Below, piece by piece: positions 34,863 to 49,443 of a stretch of DNA of 64,000 nt. Below the pieces are notes generated by a model. The model made no database searches and was not told the origin of the DNA. It was given only the letters and a program-made list of their open reading frames with translations. The translations under genes were made by a program, and so were the position numbers. The stretch spans positions 34,893,482 through 34,957,481 of the forward strand of contig NC_092859.1 in the NCBI RefSeq assembly GCF_032062135.1, in the 5' to 3' direction. How positions within the stretch are numbered: position 1 is the first letter of the stretch; every line of letters starts with the position of its first letter. This DNA is from Pyxicephalus adspersus. Its lineage: Eukaryota; Chordata; Amphibia; Anura; Pyxicephalidae.

Positions 34863-37800
34863 TCAACTAATGTCCAGGGCTTTTAAAGCAGATAAACAGA
34901 TTAAAATACATTTAAAATCCATGTAAAATGGTGTTACCTGCCAAAAGATTTTACATTTTTAGTCTCATTGACTAATTATATGCTTCTGCCTACCCTGCAG
35001 GGCAGTTCAGCCCAGATCCTGGACTTTCCTGCAGGTCACACTTTAGTGAAATAATGAAGTCTTGTCCATGAATTACAACACCTTTTTGTGATTGGGCAGT
35101 AAAAGAGCAGAACACTGCCTAACCAAAAGAAGAGAACAAAACTGGCTTTAGCATAGTGACAGAATGTGATTGACAGCACTGCATAAATCAATAGCTTTTT
35201 ATTGGAGTGCTCAAAATGCCAGAGCAGGTGTGTAGACGTGGTAAGAAGTTGGGTAATGTAACACTTCGTCCATCCATCAAACACTGACATCGGTTTTGGA
35301 CAGTGCCTTGATTTTGAGAATATTTTGAGGACCCCTCCTTTCATTCTAAGTCTCTCCAGCTCTTTGATCTGTGTGGGAGTTCATCAGACACCAAAATTCC
35401 ATAGAGACCTTAACTCCTGTTTGTGTCATAAACTGAAAATAGACATTAGATTTTGGCAGCTTGAAGTACTGTAGATTTCCAAGAATGATGCTACGATGCC
35501 TTTCGGGCGGCTCTATTGATATACGAACCAGGGTAGACAGCTTGCTGACTGTCTTGACACAGGAAATTCTTGAGTTCTCATAGCGCCATACCTTGTTGTC
35601 CAGTAGGTAATTCTCTTTCAGCTGTGATTATGTCAGCAGGAGAAGACAGAGCTTACCGCACAAATAGATTCACAGGTGGAATTACAGTACCAAGGCTGTT
35701 CCAAAAATAGTGACCTAGGTAATAATTTTATTTTATTTCCATGGACGGTGAAGATTACAAGTTTTATATGTTGTTTACTACAAAGTTTAAAAGTCTGCCT
35801 TTTCATTTTAATCATTTTATGTGATAAAAAAATAGATGGATCATCATACCTTTTATATGTATAGGTGGAAAATATGTGTTATAGCATTACCCTAATTGGT
35901 CCTTGCTATTTAAAGAAACGTTACTTTTCCCTACAAAGTAACCTAAACATGTCTCATTTTACCTTTTATTCCTCATAAAAATAGCAGTATAGCATCACTA
36001 TGTGCCACAGACTAAATCTGGAGCATTAGTGACAAATATCCTCTATCGAAATATTAGAACTGTCTACTTCTTGGCCAGTGTTCTATAGAAAAAGTTCGCA
36101 TTTCATGGCAAGAGTTAATATGAGGGCATGACTAGTCATTCAATTTTTGACTGAGCAAACATTTCCTAATATCTCCTGCTTGTGATTGTTCTGTATCACC
36201 AAAAAATTGCTCATGCTGGCATGCTGTAAGTCAGTACAAGCATTAAGGATTTCTCATCAGTAATTAAAACAGTATTGCTACAAGTATTGCTTTCTTTCTA
36301 TGCTGTTGACAAGCCCACTGAGTCACTTAACAGAAAAAAAAAAAAAAGGATTCCTGATGGGCATGAAAAAGACTAAAAATCATTATTTTGATAAATCCAG
36401 CCTTAAGTGTGCTCAAATGTCGCAGATAATTACCTCATGTTATAAGCAGAGCTAATGACTAATTAAAAGCACTCTTCCAGTTTCTGTTATCTTTTATTTC
36501 CTAAAGCTAAACCCTTTGTTATTATGCAGAATTGGATGATGTCCCCATTAAAATGCAATTTATAACATGGCAGAGCTGGGTCAAAGGCATTAATAATAGA
36601 GCCAATCAGCATGGGGGTAAATGGAGAGTTAAACACTTTGATCCAAACTATACCATTAGCAAGTGTACCTGTTCACCTTACACATACAAAAGAAAATTGT
36701 TTTGGTTGGTTTGATATTTTAGTGAATGTATCTAAGTATTTTCTAGTAGAATATGACACTTCTGTGGTATGAGGATCAAACCCAAAGCAACCGGTCAGAT
36801 TTTTTTTTTTTCTCTGCTTAGTAAAAAATGGCCTCTTTTTGACTAGAGAAAGGACAATCCCACCTGCCTTTGTTTTGGTGGGGGGCAAGTTAGCGAAGCA
36901 CGGAAAGGTGTTACAGACTTGGATTTGAGCATTAGGCATCAGGCATTGGATGTGTTAATTGAGTCATTTCTAAGCTCGTACTTTCATTCCCCAGGTCATA
37001 TTTTTTCCTGCTTTAAATGTACCAGTTGAATTTGTAGGTATCTCCTCAGGCACTTGGCTAACGAGACTGCTTCCATTTGTATCTGGACCGAAATAAAATA
37101 CCATTTTTCATTTCTAGCCTTTGGGTAAACCACCTGCTTGAGTATCCATCTATAACTGAGCCTAGTCAACCAATAACCATTAGCTAAAAATCAATATTAT
37201 GTAACACACCTCATTGAACTTATTAAGAGAATAATGAAAGATTTAAGGACTACTAAATGTGTTTATGTAAATGGATTTTAATAGTGGAAAAAAAACTATA
37301 GCAGTTTTTCAGTGCGAACAAACTGGAATTATTTTAAGGTTTACCTTTAGCAAACATGTGCTTTGTCCATGCAGAGTAAAGGTTTTCCTAAATCCCCCTC
37401 TGGAGAAGCACATGCTTTCTTTTGCCTCTCCACCCCTGCTTTGAACTTCTAGTAAAAGAAAAAGAATACCAAATGACCCGTGGTGCTGTTTCTTGGTAAG
37501 AATCCATAGACTTTAAGGTACTCCTACCTGTGTAAAGGATAGTATGTGCTGCTGGGTTGGGGAATTTAAGAGAACCTGTTGCTTTTTTCTACATATTTGA
37601 TAGGTAAACATACTGATAAAGGGGGAGTGAGTATGCTACCCTCTAGGGGCCAGTCTTCCAATCATTGTTTTGAAAAGGATTACAAAACTATGGAAATGAA
37701 AAAGGTGCAAACCTGTAAATCACAAAAGACAGTAAAGCAGCAATATTATCTCATACTTCCTTGTCAGAAATATATTATTCTATATATTACGTAAAGCAGG

Positions 37801-39317
37801 GTGTTACTGCTTCCAAAGTTGGTGGGATCCTACTATAATGGGCAAATATGCAGTTTACTCTTGCACATGAGAGCTGGTTGCCTCTTTGTGTGCCCTTACA
37901 CTGCAGGACTATATTCCATTCTCTTGCTCATGAACACAATAGTTACAACAACATCCAACTACATTCCTGATTACACAATTAAAAAAAAAAAAAAAAAAAA
38001 GGAGTAAGAGAAAAGCTTTTTGGCAAATAAGTCTTTGCATGTCTCTTCCGCCAAAAAAACTCCACCTCCCGGCAGTTTTTCATTTTCATCCTTTAGTTCT
38101 GATGTTAGAAGAATAAAAATAGACTTTGAAAGAAATATTGTAAAATATATTTTTCAAGCTTCCAAAATTGAACCCTTCTGATTCATATTTTCTATATTTC
38201 CTGACTTAGTGCTTATGGTCAAGTCCAGCAATCCCTGTGATATAATTTAATTTTTGTTATCTGAAACACAGTGCAATAGATTGGCTTGCCTGAGGATGCC
38301 TGATGCTGTTACTGGAACAATAGGATTTGCTTCTCATTATAAAATCCCGGGCAATGTTTGTCTTTTTTTTCTACCTAGTGATTATAAAATCCACGTTGGA
38401 AGGACTGGGACATATTGAATGTTAATTTTATTTTATTTTTTCACTTAGTTAAAATTCACAGAGAGTGTGATTTTTAAATTGAAAAGTGTATTTGTGACAA
38501 AGCCACGGTAAGGTAATTTAGCCTTGGGCGAGTATTCTGTTGTGCTTGTGAGGTTCCTGTGGGGTGAAAAAACAATGAATTATCTGACAAGTTCAGAAAT
38601 GTTTTTGCTGCGTAAATGAGGTACAAAGGAATGCCAGAGCCTTCATCAGAACCAAGACTGCAGCTACCTCAGCTGCAATAATTAGTGGCTGATAGACGGA
38701 TCTTAGTAATTGATATGTTATGCTAGGTATATACTCACTGATGGTTGGTTTGTACCTTGTGCCGGAAGGGTGTCATAAATATTAGATGCTCTTTTTTCTG
38801 GCAGCCGCATGAGCCTTCATAATTAAATTGGCCAAGGGGTGTAAATGACCACAACGGACACCACCATTAAAGCGAAATTCCAAAGAAATCTCCTCCGGCC
38901 CATTCAAGCATTGCAAATATTTTAGAGAACTGTTTGGGATTTTTACCTGCTTCTGGACTGATGCAACAAATATCAGCCATTCCAGTCACATCCCTAAACC
39001 AACTGGCTAATGGTAGTGTCTGGCTACTATATTCACATGATTACCAGTCCCAATGTTGTATTGTCATGTCTATTTCCCCTGTAGATGTATGCCCATACTA
39101 TTAAGAATGAAAGCCTACCTGCAGCAAACCTAAAAAAAAACATAATTTTTATTTTAATATTTGCAAAATATTCTTTTGTGTTCCCACAAAAGAAGTGAGG
39201 ATTAATCACCCGGAGTCCGAGGAAACAGTAAGAAGTATCCCTATTGCAAAATCCTTTACTTAACTCTAAAGTTTTGGTTTAATTTCTGACATGGTGGCAG
39301 GAACCTCTTGGTTACTA
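34863..39317. other. non-coding; one candidate conserved stretch
   Basis: AT-rich sequence with poly-A runs (about 36332 and 37980-38000). A complex stretch at about 38600-38890 is listed separately. The 102-codon minus-strand frame at 35036-35344 and other small frames have no recognisable domain. Confidence 0.5.
38600..38890. promoter_or_regulatory. candidate conserved non-coding element
   Basis: Complex, balanced sequence with TGCAATAATTAGTGGCTGATAG and TTCATAATTAAATTGGCC, i.e. homeodomain-type cores. No repeat signature or coding potential. Texture-based proposal. Confidence 0.3.
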
Positions 39318-39318
39318 A

Positions 39319-39530
39319 GGGCCTGATTTAATAAAGCTGGGGAAGATAGACTATCATGGGAGAACCTGGTTGATCCAGCAAACCTGGAATGGATTTGGAC
39401 AGGATGAAAACATTTGACAACTAATAACAAATGCTTTTAAAGACATCTATATCAGGTTTGCTGGATCACTCAGCTTCTCCCATGATAATCTATCTTAACA
39501 GTTCTTGGAAAGCTTTATTAAATAGGGCCC
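39319..39530. mobile_element. palindromic MITE family A, copy 1
   Basis: Left end GGGCCTGATTTAATAAAGCT and right end AGCTTTATTAAATAGGGCCC are mutual inverses. Subterminal GATCCAGCAAACCTGGAATGG reappears inverted in the right half (TCAGGTTTGCTGGATCAC), so the element folds into one long hairpin of about 212 bp. It is the same family as 47539-47762 and 60775-60966. No clear target duplication. Confidence 0.82.
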
Positions 39531-40585
39531 ATACGAAGAGTGAATCTTACCAATGAAAACACAAACAGAAAAAAATGAAAAACGGAAAAAAAATCTATCC
39601 TGTTTCCCTTTTCTGTGCCTAATACCAGACCAAACTGTTCCTATTGGTTCATCAGTCCAACTGGGGTCTTTACTAAAGCAAAAACAGGACACCCCCTTGG
39701 TTCGCACCTCCATGCTTTGGTGGAAATATGTCCTGCTCTAATTGATGAATAAATGACAGCATTTTTTTACCTGTGCACAGAGTGATGATACTAGAGGGAA
39801 TTCCATGCAGGTGAAAAAGTGTTGTTATTCTGCAGAGCAAGGGCTGTGGACTGGCGGGTTTACCAGGTACTGCTTAATTAAAGAAATTAGGTATGGAAAA
39901 AAATAAAGCAATTGTATTTCTTGTTACTGCTAATTTTTCATACTCTTTTTTTCAGTTTGCCTATAGTTTTACTATGAGTGCTAAAAGAAAGAGTGACGCA
40001 AAAATGGTTGTATATCTTTGTCCTGAGCTGTAATTTGTATGCTTAGTGTCTGATCATGGAGTATATAATATATATATAGAAGGCTTTGGTTTCACAAGTA
40101 TTGGAGCCTTCATACAGGAATTTTAATGAACCAGCACTCGAGTGAAAATCTTTTGCCATCGTGATGTTGAAACTTAGAACCTGATGGCAGATAGGCGAAA
40201 GCTGCTTGGCATTTACTTCACTCCGCAAAAGCTCAACATCCAACTAGCATTGTTTGTGCTTTCTATTTTTTTTAACATTAATTTATTTTTTTACAGCAGA
40301 ATTTGCTTTTAATTTAAGAGCTTTGCATGTGTGCGGATTTACTTTAGAAAGCCATAAAATTATATTAGCCTCAGCTTTGAAATTAGGCTCCAGTTCAAAT
40401 GCCTGAAAATCACATTACTCGAAGCTTTTAAAAAAAAATATATGGGGATCAGAAAGCATTTTTGGCAAGTCTAACAGGTAGAATAATTTCTTTTTAGGCC
40501 AATTGTTTGTGTTATGCTGCAGCCATAAATATCTCTCAGTAAACAGATCACATCAGAGGAGAGACAAAGAGCAAGTAAAGATATA
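39531..40585. other. non-coding, no feature recognised
   Basis: AT-rich sequence with short poly-A and poly-T runs and a small TATATA tract near 40066. I see no genes or transposon ends. Confidence 0.5.
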
Positions 40586-40593
40586 TTCTAGAC

Positions 40594-40945
40594 CAACGGT
40601 CACCAACCCAGAAGATTTTGGGGGTCCGTGGCTCTGGTCGGTGCATCCCCGAGCAGGGTCAGGAGAAGGACCCCGTCGGGGGGACACCGCCCAGAGCCGC
40701 GGACCATGTCCCCTGTGCAAATCCCTGGCTCAGGGAAGTGGGCGTGCTGTGTTTCACGACACAACTTGCCCACTCACTCATCGCAGGCTCAGATCTACGA
40801 TGGCAGAATGGGTGGGGTTATGACGTTATGACGTCACTATGGGGGAGGTTCATCCCCTTTGATTGACAACTGGCTCCCCACACATGCGTGGTCAGGAGCC
40901 GGTAATTTTAGTGGTCCGCAGGACCAAAAAGGTTGGCAACTGCTG
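40594..40945. mobile_element. hAT-like non-autonomous transposon (352 bp)
   Basis: Left end CAACGGTCACCAACC and right end (reverse complement CAGCAGTTGCCAACC) are imperfect inverted repeats of the CAGNGGTCNCCAACC hAT type. TTCTAGAC stands on both sides (40586-40593 and 40946-40953), a perfect 8-bp duplication as expected for hAT. The interior is GC- and CpG-rich compared with the neighbourhood and encodes no transposase; the overlapping 67-106-codon frames are by-products of GC-rich sequence. Confidence 0.9.
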
Positions 40946-40953
40946 TTCTAGAC

Positions 40954-43900
40954 CTCCATTCTGCATTGAATGCAAACCTACATGCAAACATTAGTCCAAG
41001 AACAGATACCACAAGATGCCAAATACTCTGTGTGTACCTCTGTGGAGTTAGTTTCATTTTCTAACTATTTCCCCTATTTTAATATATCTAAAGTCCAAAC
41101 ATTTTTTTAATAGAGTATAGAATAGTTAAAATTTTCTTCACTTTTTTTCTCAACACACAACAGGAAACGAAAGAATATCAATCCAAAGTGTTGAAATACG
41201 TCCTTAGACAGTTTTCACCAAAACAAGTGTTCCCAATGGGACTGATACCCTCTTATTCTGGCAAAAACTCAAAATGTTATTTTGCCTGTCAATGAAAATG
41301 ATCACCTGGACAAATATATAGGGAACAAGGACACAGGCAACATTGAAAACCTGACAAAAAGATATCAAATTACTTTAGATACACTTTTAGCAATAAACAC
41401 ACCCAACTACCAATACCTTTCCCATGGTAACGCTTGTAATGGTGGTCAGTATGGGGAGATTCCACGGAAAGAGCAACAGTTGACGGAAGTCTTCGTCCTT
41501 CGGGTTTGTGTACTACTTATTCAGTAGGGGTTAGTAACACTATAATATAGGTGTTGACAGCTCTTTATTGGCATCCTAATCTGAATAATATGGAAAATGC
41601 ACCTGTATGGACATCGAGGTATGGCTGGGGAGGAGGAGACCTCTGTACCTAGCTATAGCACATTTTTCTAAAATAAAGAAAAATATTTACGTTGCTAGGC
41701 TAAAAAAGATTGATGTCCAACAGATTCAACCAAAGGACAAAATCAATTAATACATAAAAAACATTTATATTGAGTTCCACTGTGAAATGGGCACATGATT
41801 TTGTCAATATTCAGTTTTATTTAATTTTAATGAGTCCCATTAAACAGCCATATAAATCTAGTGCATGTCATTCATTTATGTTAATGTGAGAGGCATTTGG
41901 GAATAAACATTAAAGTGACTATTATGTATCCATTCAAGGGAAAATATATCTTGCAGGTAATTTGTAGGATAGTTAAACACCATCCATCATCTTTCTTTTC
42001 TTCAGGAGGCAAGTTGGCTGGCTGAATACGTGACTTGCGTCATTCTTGACATACTTATAAATTCAGATGACTTCTGCTTTTATTTCAACAATTATATCAA
42101 TTTACACTTCACATTTACTGCATCGATCAAGGTGATGTTTCACAACGTGCTCAGCACTATTCTACCAGATCTACTCCTTGACATTTTAAGATCAATCAAA
42201 CTTGCAACCAAGTTGCATTTTAAGAAAATAGAACTGTTGATATATCTTTTAATCTAGATCCTAAAAGTGGACAGACCTTGAGATAATTATCACTGTACTC
42301 TCTATCCTATTCTCTGGTGTCAGACATTTTAGGCTTGGACCTATGGTCAGGCTATGAACATTCAAGTATTTGCAAAGTTTTAGCAGATTTGATTTAAAAC
42401 AAGCCCATGTTACCCAAGTATTGTGAAACACTTGTTCCTCAAAATTCACATCCAGATCATGATAGTCGTTCTTGATCATTCTCAGGCAACTCATTTCTGC
42501 TTTCCGCTCCCTGTAATGCCAGCAACATTTTCCCTGCTCTCTCTCCCACCAGAGATTTAATAGTTCAGCTTTCTATGTTCTCCCCACCGCACATCCAATT
42601 AACAAATTAGTTCACTCTTCCTGGCTGTGATTTCTGTGCCATTCAGATAAACCTGATCCTCCATAATTTCAGTAACTAGGCAGGTCAGCTCCCCCTTTCC
42701 CTTAGTTACTCGGCAGCTCAGCTCACACTGCTATCACCCCCCCCCCTTCCTTTCACAATGGTTCAGCAATTAATTTCCCTTTGTTACCTTCGTTACCTTA
42801 TCAGTGAATCAGCATGTTAACTTACTCTGCTTCACTCATCCTATATATATGTCAACAAAAATAGCGACTAACAAACTGTAATGGTATTCAGTGGACTGAC
42901 ATTGCAGATCACATATAAATATTGGAGCATTTCTGCAGATATGTATGAATCTGCTGCCTAAACAGCCCATTTGACATTCAGATCCAGCTGCAGTTCTTTG
43001 CTTTTCATTTTCTGGCTGTCACTACTTTGCATTCTGGCACAAACTTGTAGACTCCCCTGACATCTACAGATTATAACAATGTCCTGTAATGTGTCTGTGG
43101 TGTAAGCAGCACTTGTGTTCTGTTCTTCTGCAGACCGCTTGCCTGTGCCATCAGTCGCCAAGTATTCATGGTGTTGCTGTCAGGGGAATCTCTTTGAGCT
43201 ATTCCTTTCTCTTGGCATGTTCATGCCTATCACACACTTGGCATGTCTTTATTGTACTACACTCAGTCATTACTGCAGTGAAGCAGATGTCATTACATAC
43301 TATGTGCACCACCATTAGATAGACAGAAAGACTTGTGCGTCCACACTTTATTCAAAACTAAAACAAATGATTTGGCTGGGATTGGGTGATAAAGTGAATG
43401 TAAACCTTGACATTTACTTTGCTAAACACTGTGTATCATAAACATTTGCCTACTATTACCTACCTGCTGCTGTGTAGTATAGCTGTGCATTAACCTTTGG
43501 CAGGTAAAACAGCTCCCTTATATGCATTTGTATTTATTTGTTTGCTTGGAGTTTAACTTCAGCAAGTGGTGCACAAACCATCCGACAACCATCATTATGT
43601 GAGCAAAAAACACATTTTTAAGAGTACTCATCATTGACCAGCACATGCATTTCTTTTCCAGGGAAATTTTCTTAGTTCTTAGTGCTGAAAAAGATCATGC
43701 GGAGTTAAACAGAGTTCACATACCCATCTTGTTACAAAATAAGATAACTGTTTCAGGGGAATAAAACACACGCCTTCCAATCTGTTTAGTTTTTTTCTGA
43801 TCGATAAGATTCCTTTATTACCGAGTAGCTGCTGGCTCAGTACAATACTTTAATCCAGCCTTTAACTGGCTCTGACAGTGCACAAATGCTTGCGGTAGTT

Positions 43901-46900
43901 TTGAAGTCGCTTGTGTCTGCATTGGGAGCATCTCGGCGCACTTTCCCATAAAGGTCAATGCGCTATTTATGCACCAGAAAAGTACAATCTGCTGCTACTG
44001 GTATAACCATGCCAGCATTTTCAGCATGTTATTCATTTTACAGCACAGTGTAATGGAATTTTGTTAGTCGTTGGGTTTTATGTTTTAATTATTTTGATTA
44101 ACACAATCCTTAGATCCTGTTTAAAATAAAGTTAGGTTTAATTGTTCTCTTTTAAATGTAACTGCCTGTAATATATATGTTTTATATAGGCTTTGTTTTC
44201 AGACTGGCATTTAATTTGCTGATATTGTAACCTATAGCAAACTAAGTAGTGGTATTTTTTTACACAATATCTATAAAAAGATTAAATCATAAATCCTGTT
44301 TTTTTCTTTGTGAAAACATAGACAGGGCTGAAACAGGAAACCTGCCATATTATGGAAACCTTATCACATAAATCTGGTTTAACATGGTAATGATTCACAT
44401 TTGTTTAATGTTTTTAAATATCCAGCTTTCATTCAAAGAATACCAGGGGGATCATGTCATGGGGTTCTTGTTTTACCTCTTCCTGTTAATGGGTGACAGC
44501 ATTCTGTCCTTGTCCCTTAACTGCCTGCATTGTCACCCTGGCTTCCAATAAAGCGAGTTAAAAAAAAAGTTGCCTTTTTAGCTCACATAACCTAATACAT
44601 TTTGCAAAATGCTTTTGATTCTTTATTGAATCCTTATTGTTCCATCTAGGCGCAGATAACAGAACATACAGACACTAATGCCTGCTTACATTTACAGTTT
44701 TTACTGTCTCCTACTTTTATGCCCACTTTATAAATATTAAGTTCTGATTGGGTGCTGCAAGTAACCACATATTTCATATTGCTACTTACAGAGTTAGAGC
44801 CACTAATAAAGTATTGCTGGTCAAATATATTGCAAATTTATTTTTGGACTGTAGTATAATTGCATGAAAACTTTCAAATGTGCTAATTCGCAAAATACTT
44901 GTCACAGTTTCCATAAATAATTGGTTTTCAGTAGTCACAGAATAAAAAATTGTAGTGAAAAGTGCATTTTGACATTATGGTTGTAACAACCACTTTCTTC
45001 TAAAGTTTCCATTTTTGTTTGCCCTACCCTTTAATATATAAAGCGTAATTGTCATTAAAGAAAAAGTGATTGAAACCTAGAAATGAATTTGATGGAAAAC
45101 AGTTGGGTTTGATGAAAATAGTGAATTATTTCCTTGTTTCGTATTTTGATAGTAAATTAAATCAAGGTTGAATCCAAGCAATCCATATGTCTGTGGCTAA
45201 TTCTAAGCTATCAATTCACATGGCAAGGTGATTGAACTAATAAATGTTTAATTTCTTTTGTTGAATTAGAAATGTATAAAAAAATGTATATATAAAGTTG
45301 AAATTTTCACAAACCTAGCAAATAACTCTTGAAGACAGACACACAATTTTATACCTAAGTTGTCAATTTATTGCCCCTTTCTGACTTCATATTCAGCAAA
45401 GGTAATTGGACTGTTACTTATAGGTATATTTGTTATTTATGTAGAAATTAGTGGAATTGGACTGAAAATTGCTAGGTGAAGGCTTATTTGTTTGGATCAG
45501 TCCGTTTCCCCTGAAAGAGAATTATAGTGATGAGGAATACCAAATGGTGACTTACTGTCTGCCATTCGTGTAACACCAAGCTTGTATTTCCTCATTTAAT
45601 CCTTTGCATGGAATGAAGTTAATGTAACTCAGTAGTGGAATGCAAGCTTGTAATCCCCAAATCAGGATTCACATGCTCTATACCCTAGGCAGTTGGCTAA
45701 TTAAACATATAGAACGTGCATCATTTAACTTTGAGGTCAAGAACTGAGGTGTCATGTCATCCGATTGGCTGGACTTTCAGTGAACTTTTTGGTAACAATA
45801 AATTTGTGCATCTGGTACAGAACGTAAAATCTTACAGAGCCTTGGCATCCTACTAAACAAAAGAGACTTTAGTGAGGCTCAGTCATTTTTCAAGACTGGC
45901 AAGTAAGACCAGATCATAATGTTACCGCAGTAAAAGTCAGCTGTTCTGCAGCAGTTGGCCCTCGCTGTGGTGAACTATGTTGTCTTCCGGCCAATGGGCT
46001 CATATCAACTTGTCAAGTTTTAATGTCTATTTTGGAATGTCCTGAGTGGTTTCAGGTTGCTTTAGGAGCTGACAAACTCAGGTCTGGTAAAATGCACAAA
46101 TATATGGTACGAACAGAGGACTATATAGAAATTAAAGGTGTACTTCCATCAATCCTTCAATAAGGACCTGGTCTCAATTTTTTATTGTTAGTTCCACTAA
46201 AAACTAACACTAACTCCTAAACACTTAAACACTCAAAAGGTAAGCCTTGTCTTTAGGTATATTTAAATAAATATGCAGGTTCAGAGTTAGACTTTATACT
46301 ATGCTACATACTCAACCTAGATCAATGGTTTTCTAAGTAGGGATGGAAATGAAAACTCTCATGTTTGCAAGAAATTTGTTTTATTCACAGGTTCTCTTAA
46401 TGATCATTATTTTATATTACCTATTTGCACGCTTCATCTTTAAGAAGGTATATCAAAAAATGCAAAAATAGATGAACAAAAAATGTCAAAACTATTTACA
46501 GATGAACACTTTTCAACCTCAAAAGTTTACTGTCAGATTACGCCTGCAAAGTTTCAGATTCCATTTGCAGGTTGGATGTGATGGTGATTTTCAATTAACA
46601 AGTCAAACAAAAGCTTTAAGCTTGCTTGTGCCTCATGCAAATATGCATGTTTTAGCATAAACTGCCTAATTTGTGTTTGGTAAATCCTTCAGTTTTAATT
46701 GGATTTTGTGAAGGTGGAGGAGGGGAAGCAAGAAAATGACTTGTAATCCAGAAACACATCTTGGACAAGGAGTCTTCTAGGACAAAAGTCTCAGTTTAGT
46801 TTTGGCTTGAAGTGATTGTGGTTTCAATATCGGATCAGATTTTTTTTCCGCCCAAGCAATTGGATTTATGCGTCTTTATTATAACAGCACACAGCCTTTG

Positions 46901-47538
46901 GTACTTGTGACAGTCCAACTGTATCTTTCTCCTTTAGACAAAAAATAACATATGATTTTCCTTTTAAACTCTGGCTATAACTCATTAAGTGCTGATATAC
47001 TTATCCAGGGAATGTCTCACAAGCTCTCAGTACCCAGGAGTGCAAGCACATAAAAAGAACTGGCATCAGTGAATGAGGTGTTTGTACAAATATATCATGT
47101 TTTATCTGAAATCAGATGTTCTTCTCGGGCTTACTTGGCTTATGTCTTAGCAGAGGAAATGTGATTGTGTATCACAAACAGGATCCTGGGTTTTAGTGCT
47201 GTTATATTGGCTTTCTTGTGCTCTGACAGTGACAGCTTTATTGCTAAAATATTGTAATACTTGGAGATGCAATGAATTGTGTTATGTCTGCTGCCACAAA
47301 ATCTGTTTAAATCCGCTTCAGTGATATCAGCCCAGACAAACCTGCAGCAAAGCTGTAGAGAAAATGTTTAGGGTAAGTTCCAGGAAAACGGCTAATTCAA
47401 TCTAATTAAATATATATATATATGGATGCTGTTGTAAAGATTTGCATAGCTTTTCCGCACAGCTCTCCTATACCTGGCAGGGGAGGGGACCCAATCTTTT
47501 GCTTTTACTTACAATTCTCCTTCCAAGTCTATCCTATA
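40954..47538. other. non-coding, no clear feature
   Basis: AT-rich non-coding sequence. A C11 run lies near 42737. No terminal repeats, target duplications or domain-bearing frames were found. Confidence 0.5.
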
Positions 47539-47762
47539 GGCCTGATTTATTAAAGCTCACTGAGGCTGGAGAAGATACACTTTTATCAGTGAAGCTGGGT
47601 GATCCAGCAAACCTGGAATGGATTTCTTAAACGTAATTTGCTCCTTGTTAGCAAATGTTTTCAATCCTGGATCAGATCCATTCCAGGTTTGCTGGATCAC
47701 CCAGCTTAACTGATGAAAGTGTATCCTTTCCAGCCTTTGACAGCAATAATAAATCAGGCTCT
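47539..47762. mobile_element. palindromic MITE family A, copy 2
   Basis: Left end GGCCTGATTTATTAAAGCTC, right end AATAATAAATCAGGCTC. Subterminal GTGATCCAGCAAACCTGG has its inverse CCAGGTTTGCTGGATCAC in the other half, and AGATACACTTTTATCAGT pairs with ACTGATGAAAGTGTATCC. This is the best preserved copy in the window and folds almost end to end. Confidence 0.88.
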
Positions 47763-49271
47763 ATGTCTGAACCATAGATATATAAGCATCACACTGATGG
47801 GTTCATCTGTCTGCCACTTCTCTCCTTCCTCCTGCATGTTCAGTGCACCAAAGAATAACTGGCTATTTGTTGGCTTCTCCCTTCCTGCTAAGAGAGTACA
47901 TGGCCATTAAGTCAAAAGAGTCAGCCATGGTCAAAACTGCCCATATGGTATTGGTGACATGACTTTTTAGTGCAAATACAAGAAATACAATTTGGTCACT
48001 GACTCACTACCAGTAGGCTAATTGAGCAAAGGAAACTGGAGCAGAAGACTGATAAGATCATCTCTCTACTCACTCTGCTCTTTTATCATTTTCCTTGTCA
48101 GTACATTTGTATGCAGCACAGTGCTGGCTCTCTGTCACCCAATGCTGCAGTGGATGTGTTAATAAAGACAATCTAGGTACCTACAGTAACTACATTTACA
48201 CACAAATATTTATTGATTTATCCATAAATTTAGAGCTTCATCAATATGTATTTATATCTCCCAGGAATGCTTTATTCCTCATTGGAGTTATGCTTTAACA
48301 ACCTGCAGTGTATATAGTAGCATTGCCTATCTTTAAAAAAACACATTGGCATGAGCCGGAATTCCCCTTCTACCTCTGTATGAGACAGAACAATGATAGT
48401 TTTATTTATGTGTTTTTCTTTTTATTTTAAACTTTGCTAAAGCCACCTTGTTACTGCACAAGGTAAAAGAAAAGGACTAATAGCAGATCTCTCGGCAGCA
48501 CACAGACAATCTGGAAAGCTTTCATCTGGACCTCTGCCAAGATGCGGCCTCAGATTGTATCTCATCTCCAGACAAGAAGTCTAATAATCCAGCAAAGGAT
48601 GAGCAGTGAAATAAAACCTACACAAGGTAGAAACCTATCAAAAGGATTGCCAGTATGTAGCCAGGCTTAGCTTTCTATAGGGCACAGCAATGCCACTGAT
48701 TAATTTGTAGGGCTGATCCATCTCTATCCATTTTTTTTAGTACTGTTTATATGACCACTGGCAGCTTAAGTAGCATGAGTTAGAAAAGTCTGAATATATT
48801 GATGGCGAAGCTTAAAAGCACCATGTATTAGGAAATATGACTTAGGTATATGGCAGTAAAAAGTATTTTTCTCTTTGGACTTTAAAAAATGACCAATGCA
48901 TTTCCCAGTGGTTTACTAAATCTGAAATTCAGGAAGAAAACTAGAAAAAAACATTTAATTCAGCAATGCATTCAATGAAAAAAATGTTATATTGAAGTAT
49001 TATAAATATTATATATGTAAGTATTATAAATCATTAAAAATATATTTTAACATGATTCCTGATAGCAACCCATACATCCAAAATACAGCAGCATTTGGAT
49101 AGGGAGGGGCGGCACTTTCAGCCAATCAGCCGCTTTGATATACAATTGTACTGACTAATAACAAGGGAAAGTAGGGGACATATCAGTCTGCTGATAATCT
49201 TTCACTGTCCAATCACAAGCTGGCAGCAGGTGATTTAGTTGTATTGCAATACAGAAAAGTCAGCCATTGGC
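47763..49271. other. non-coding, no feature recognised
   Basis: AT-rich, without open frames of note or repeat ends. Short TATAAATATTATA-type low-complexity sequence lies near 49000-49050. Confidence 0.5.
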
Positions 49272-49276
49272 CTAGA

Positions 49277-49443
49277 TACTATTCCCCCCATAATGTTTTT
49301 TAAACTGGGTGGGTAAAGGGTGTAGGTGGGTGGCAACCCCAATGTTGTGAACAACTTTCCAGTAACCACCCAAAAACAGTTGTGGGGTTACCAAAAAAGT
49401 GCCAGGTGTTACACCCGGCTACAAGGGGTTGGGTGAACACTGC
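49277..49443 (-). mobile_element. short hAT-like MITE, third copy
   Basis: Aligns along its length with 33760-33914: ACTGGGTGGG, GGTGGGTGGCAACCCCAAT, AGTAACCACCCAAAAACAG, AAAAAGTGCC and the terminal GTGAACACTG. CTAGA before the left end and CTGGA after the right end match at four of five positions, compatible with a 5-bp duplication. The left terminus is eroded, so this copy is older than unit 1. Confidence 0.72.

Noticed and set aside
40503..40866. Overlapping 67-106-codon plus-strand frames
   Set aside because: They lie in the GC-rich hAT-like MITE, occur in three frames at once and have no domain.
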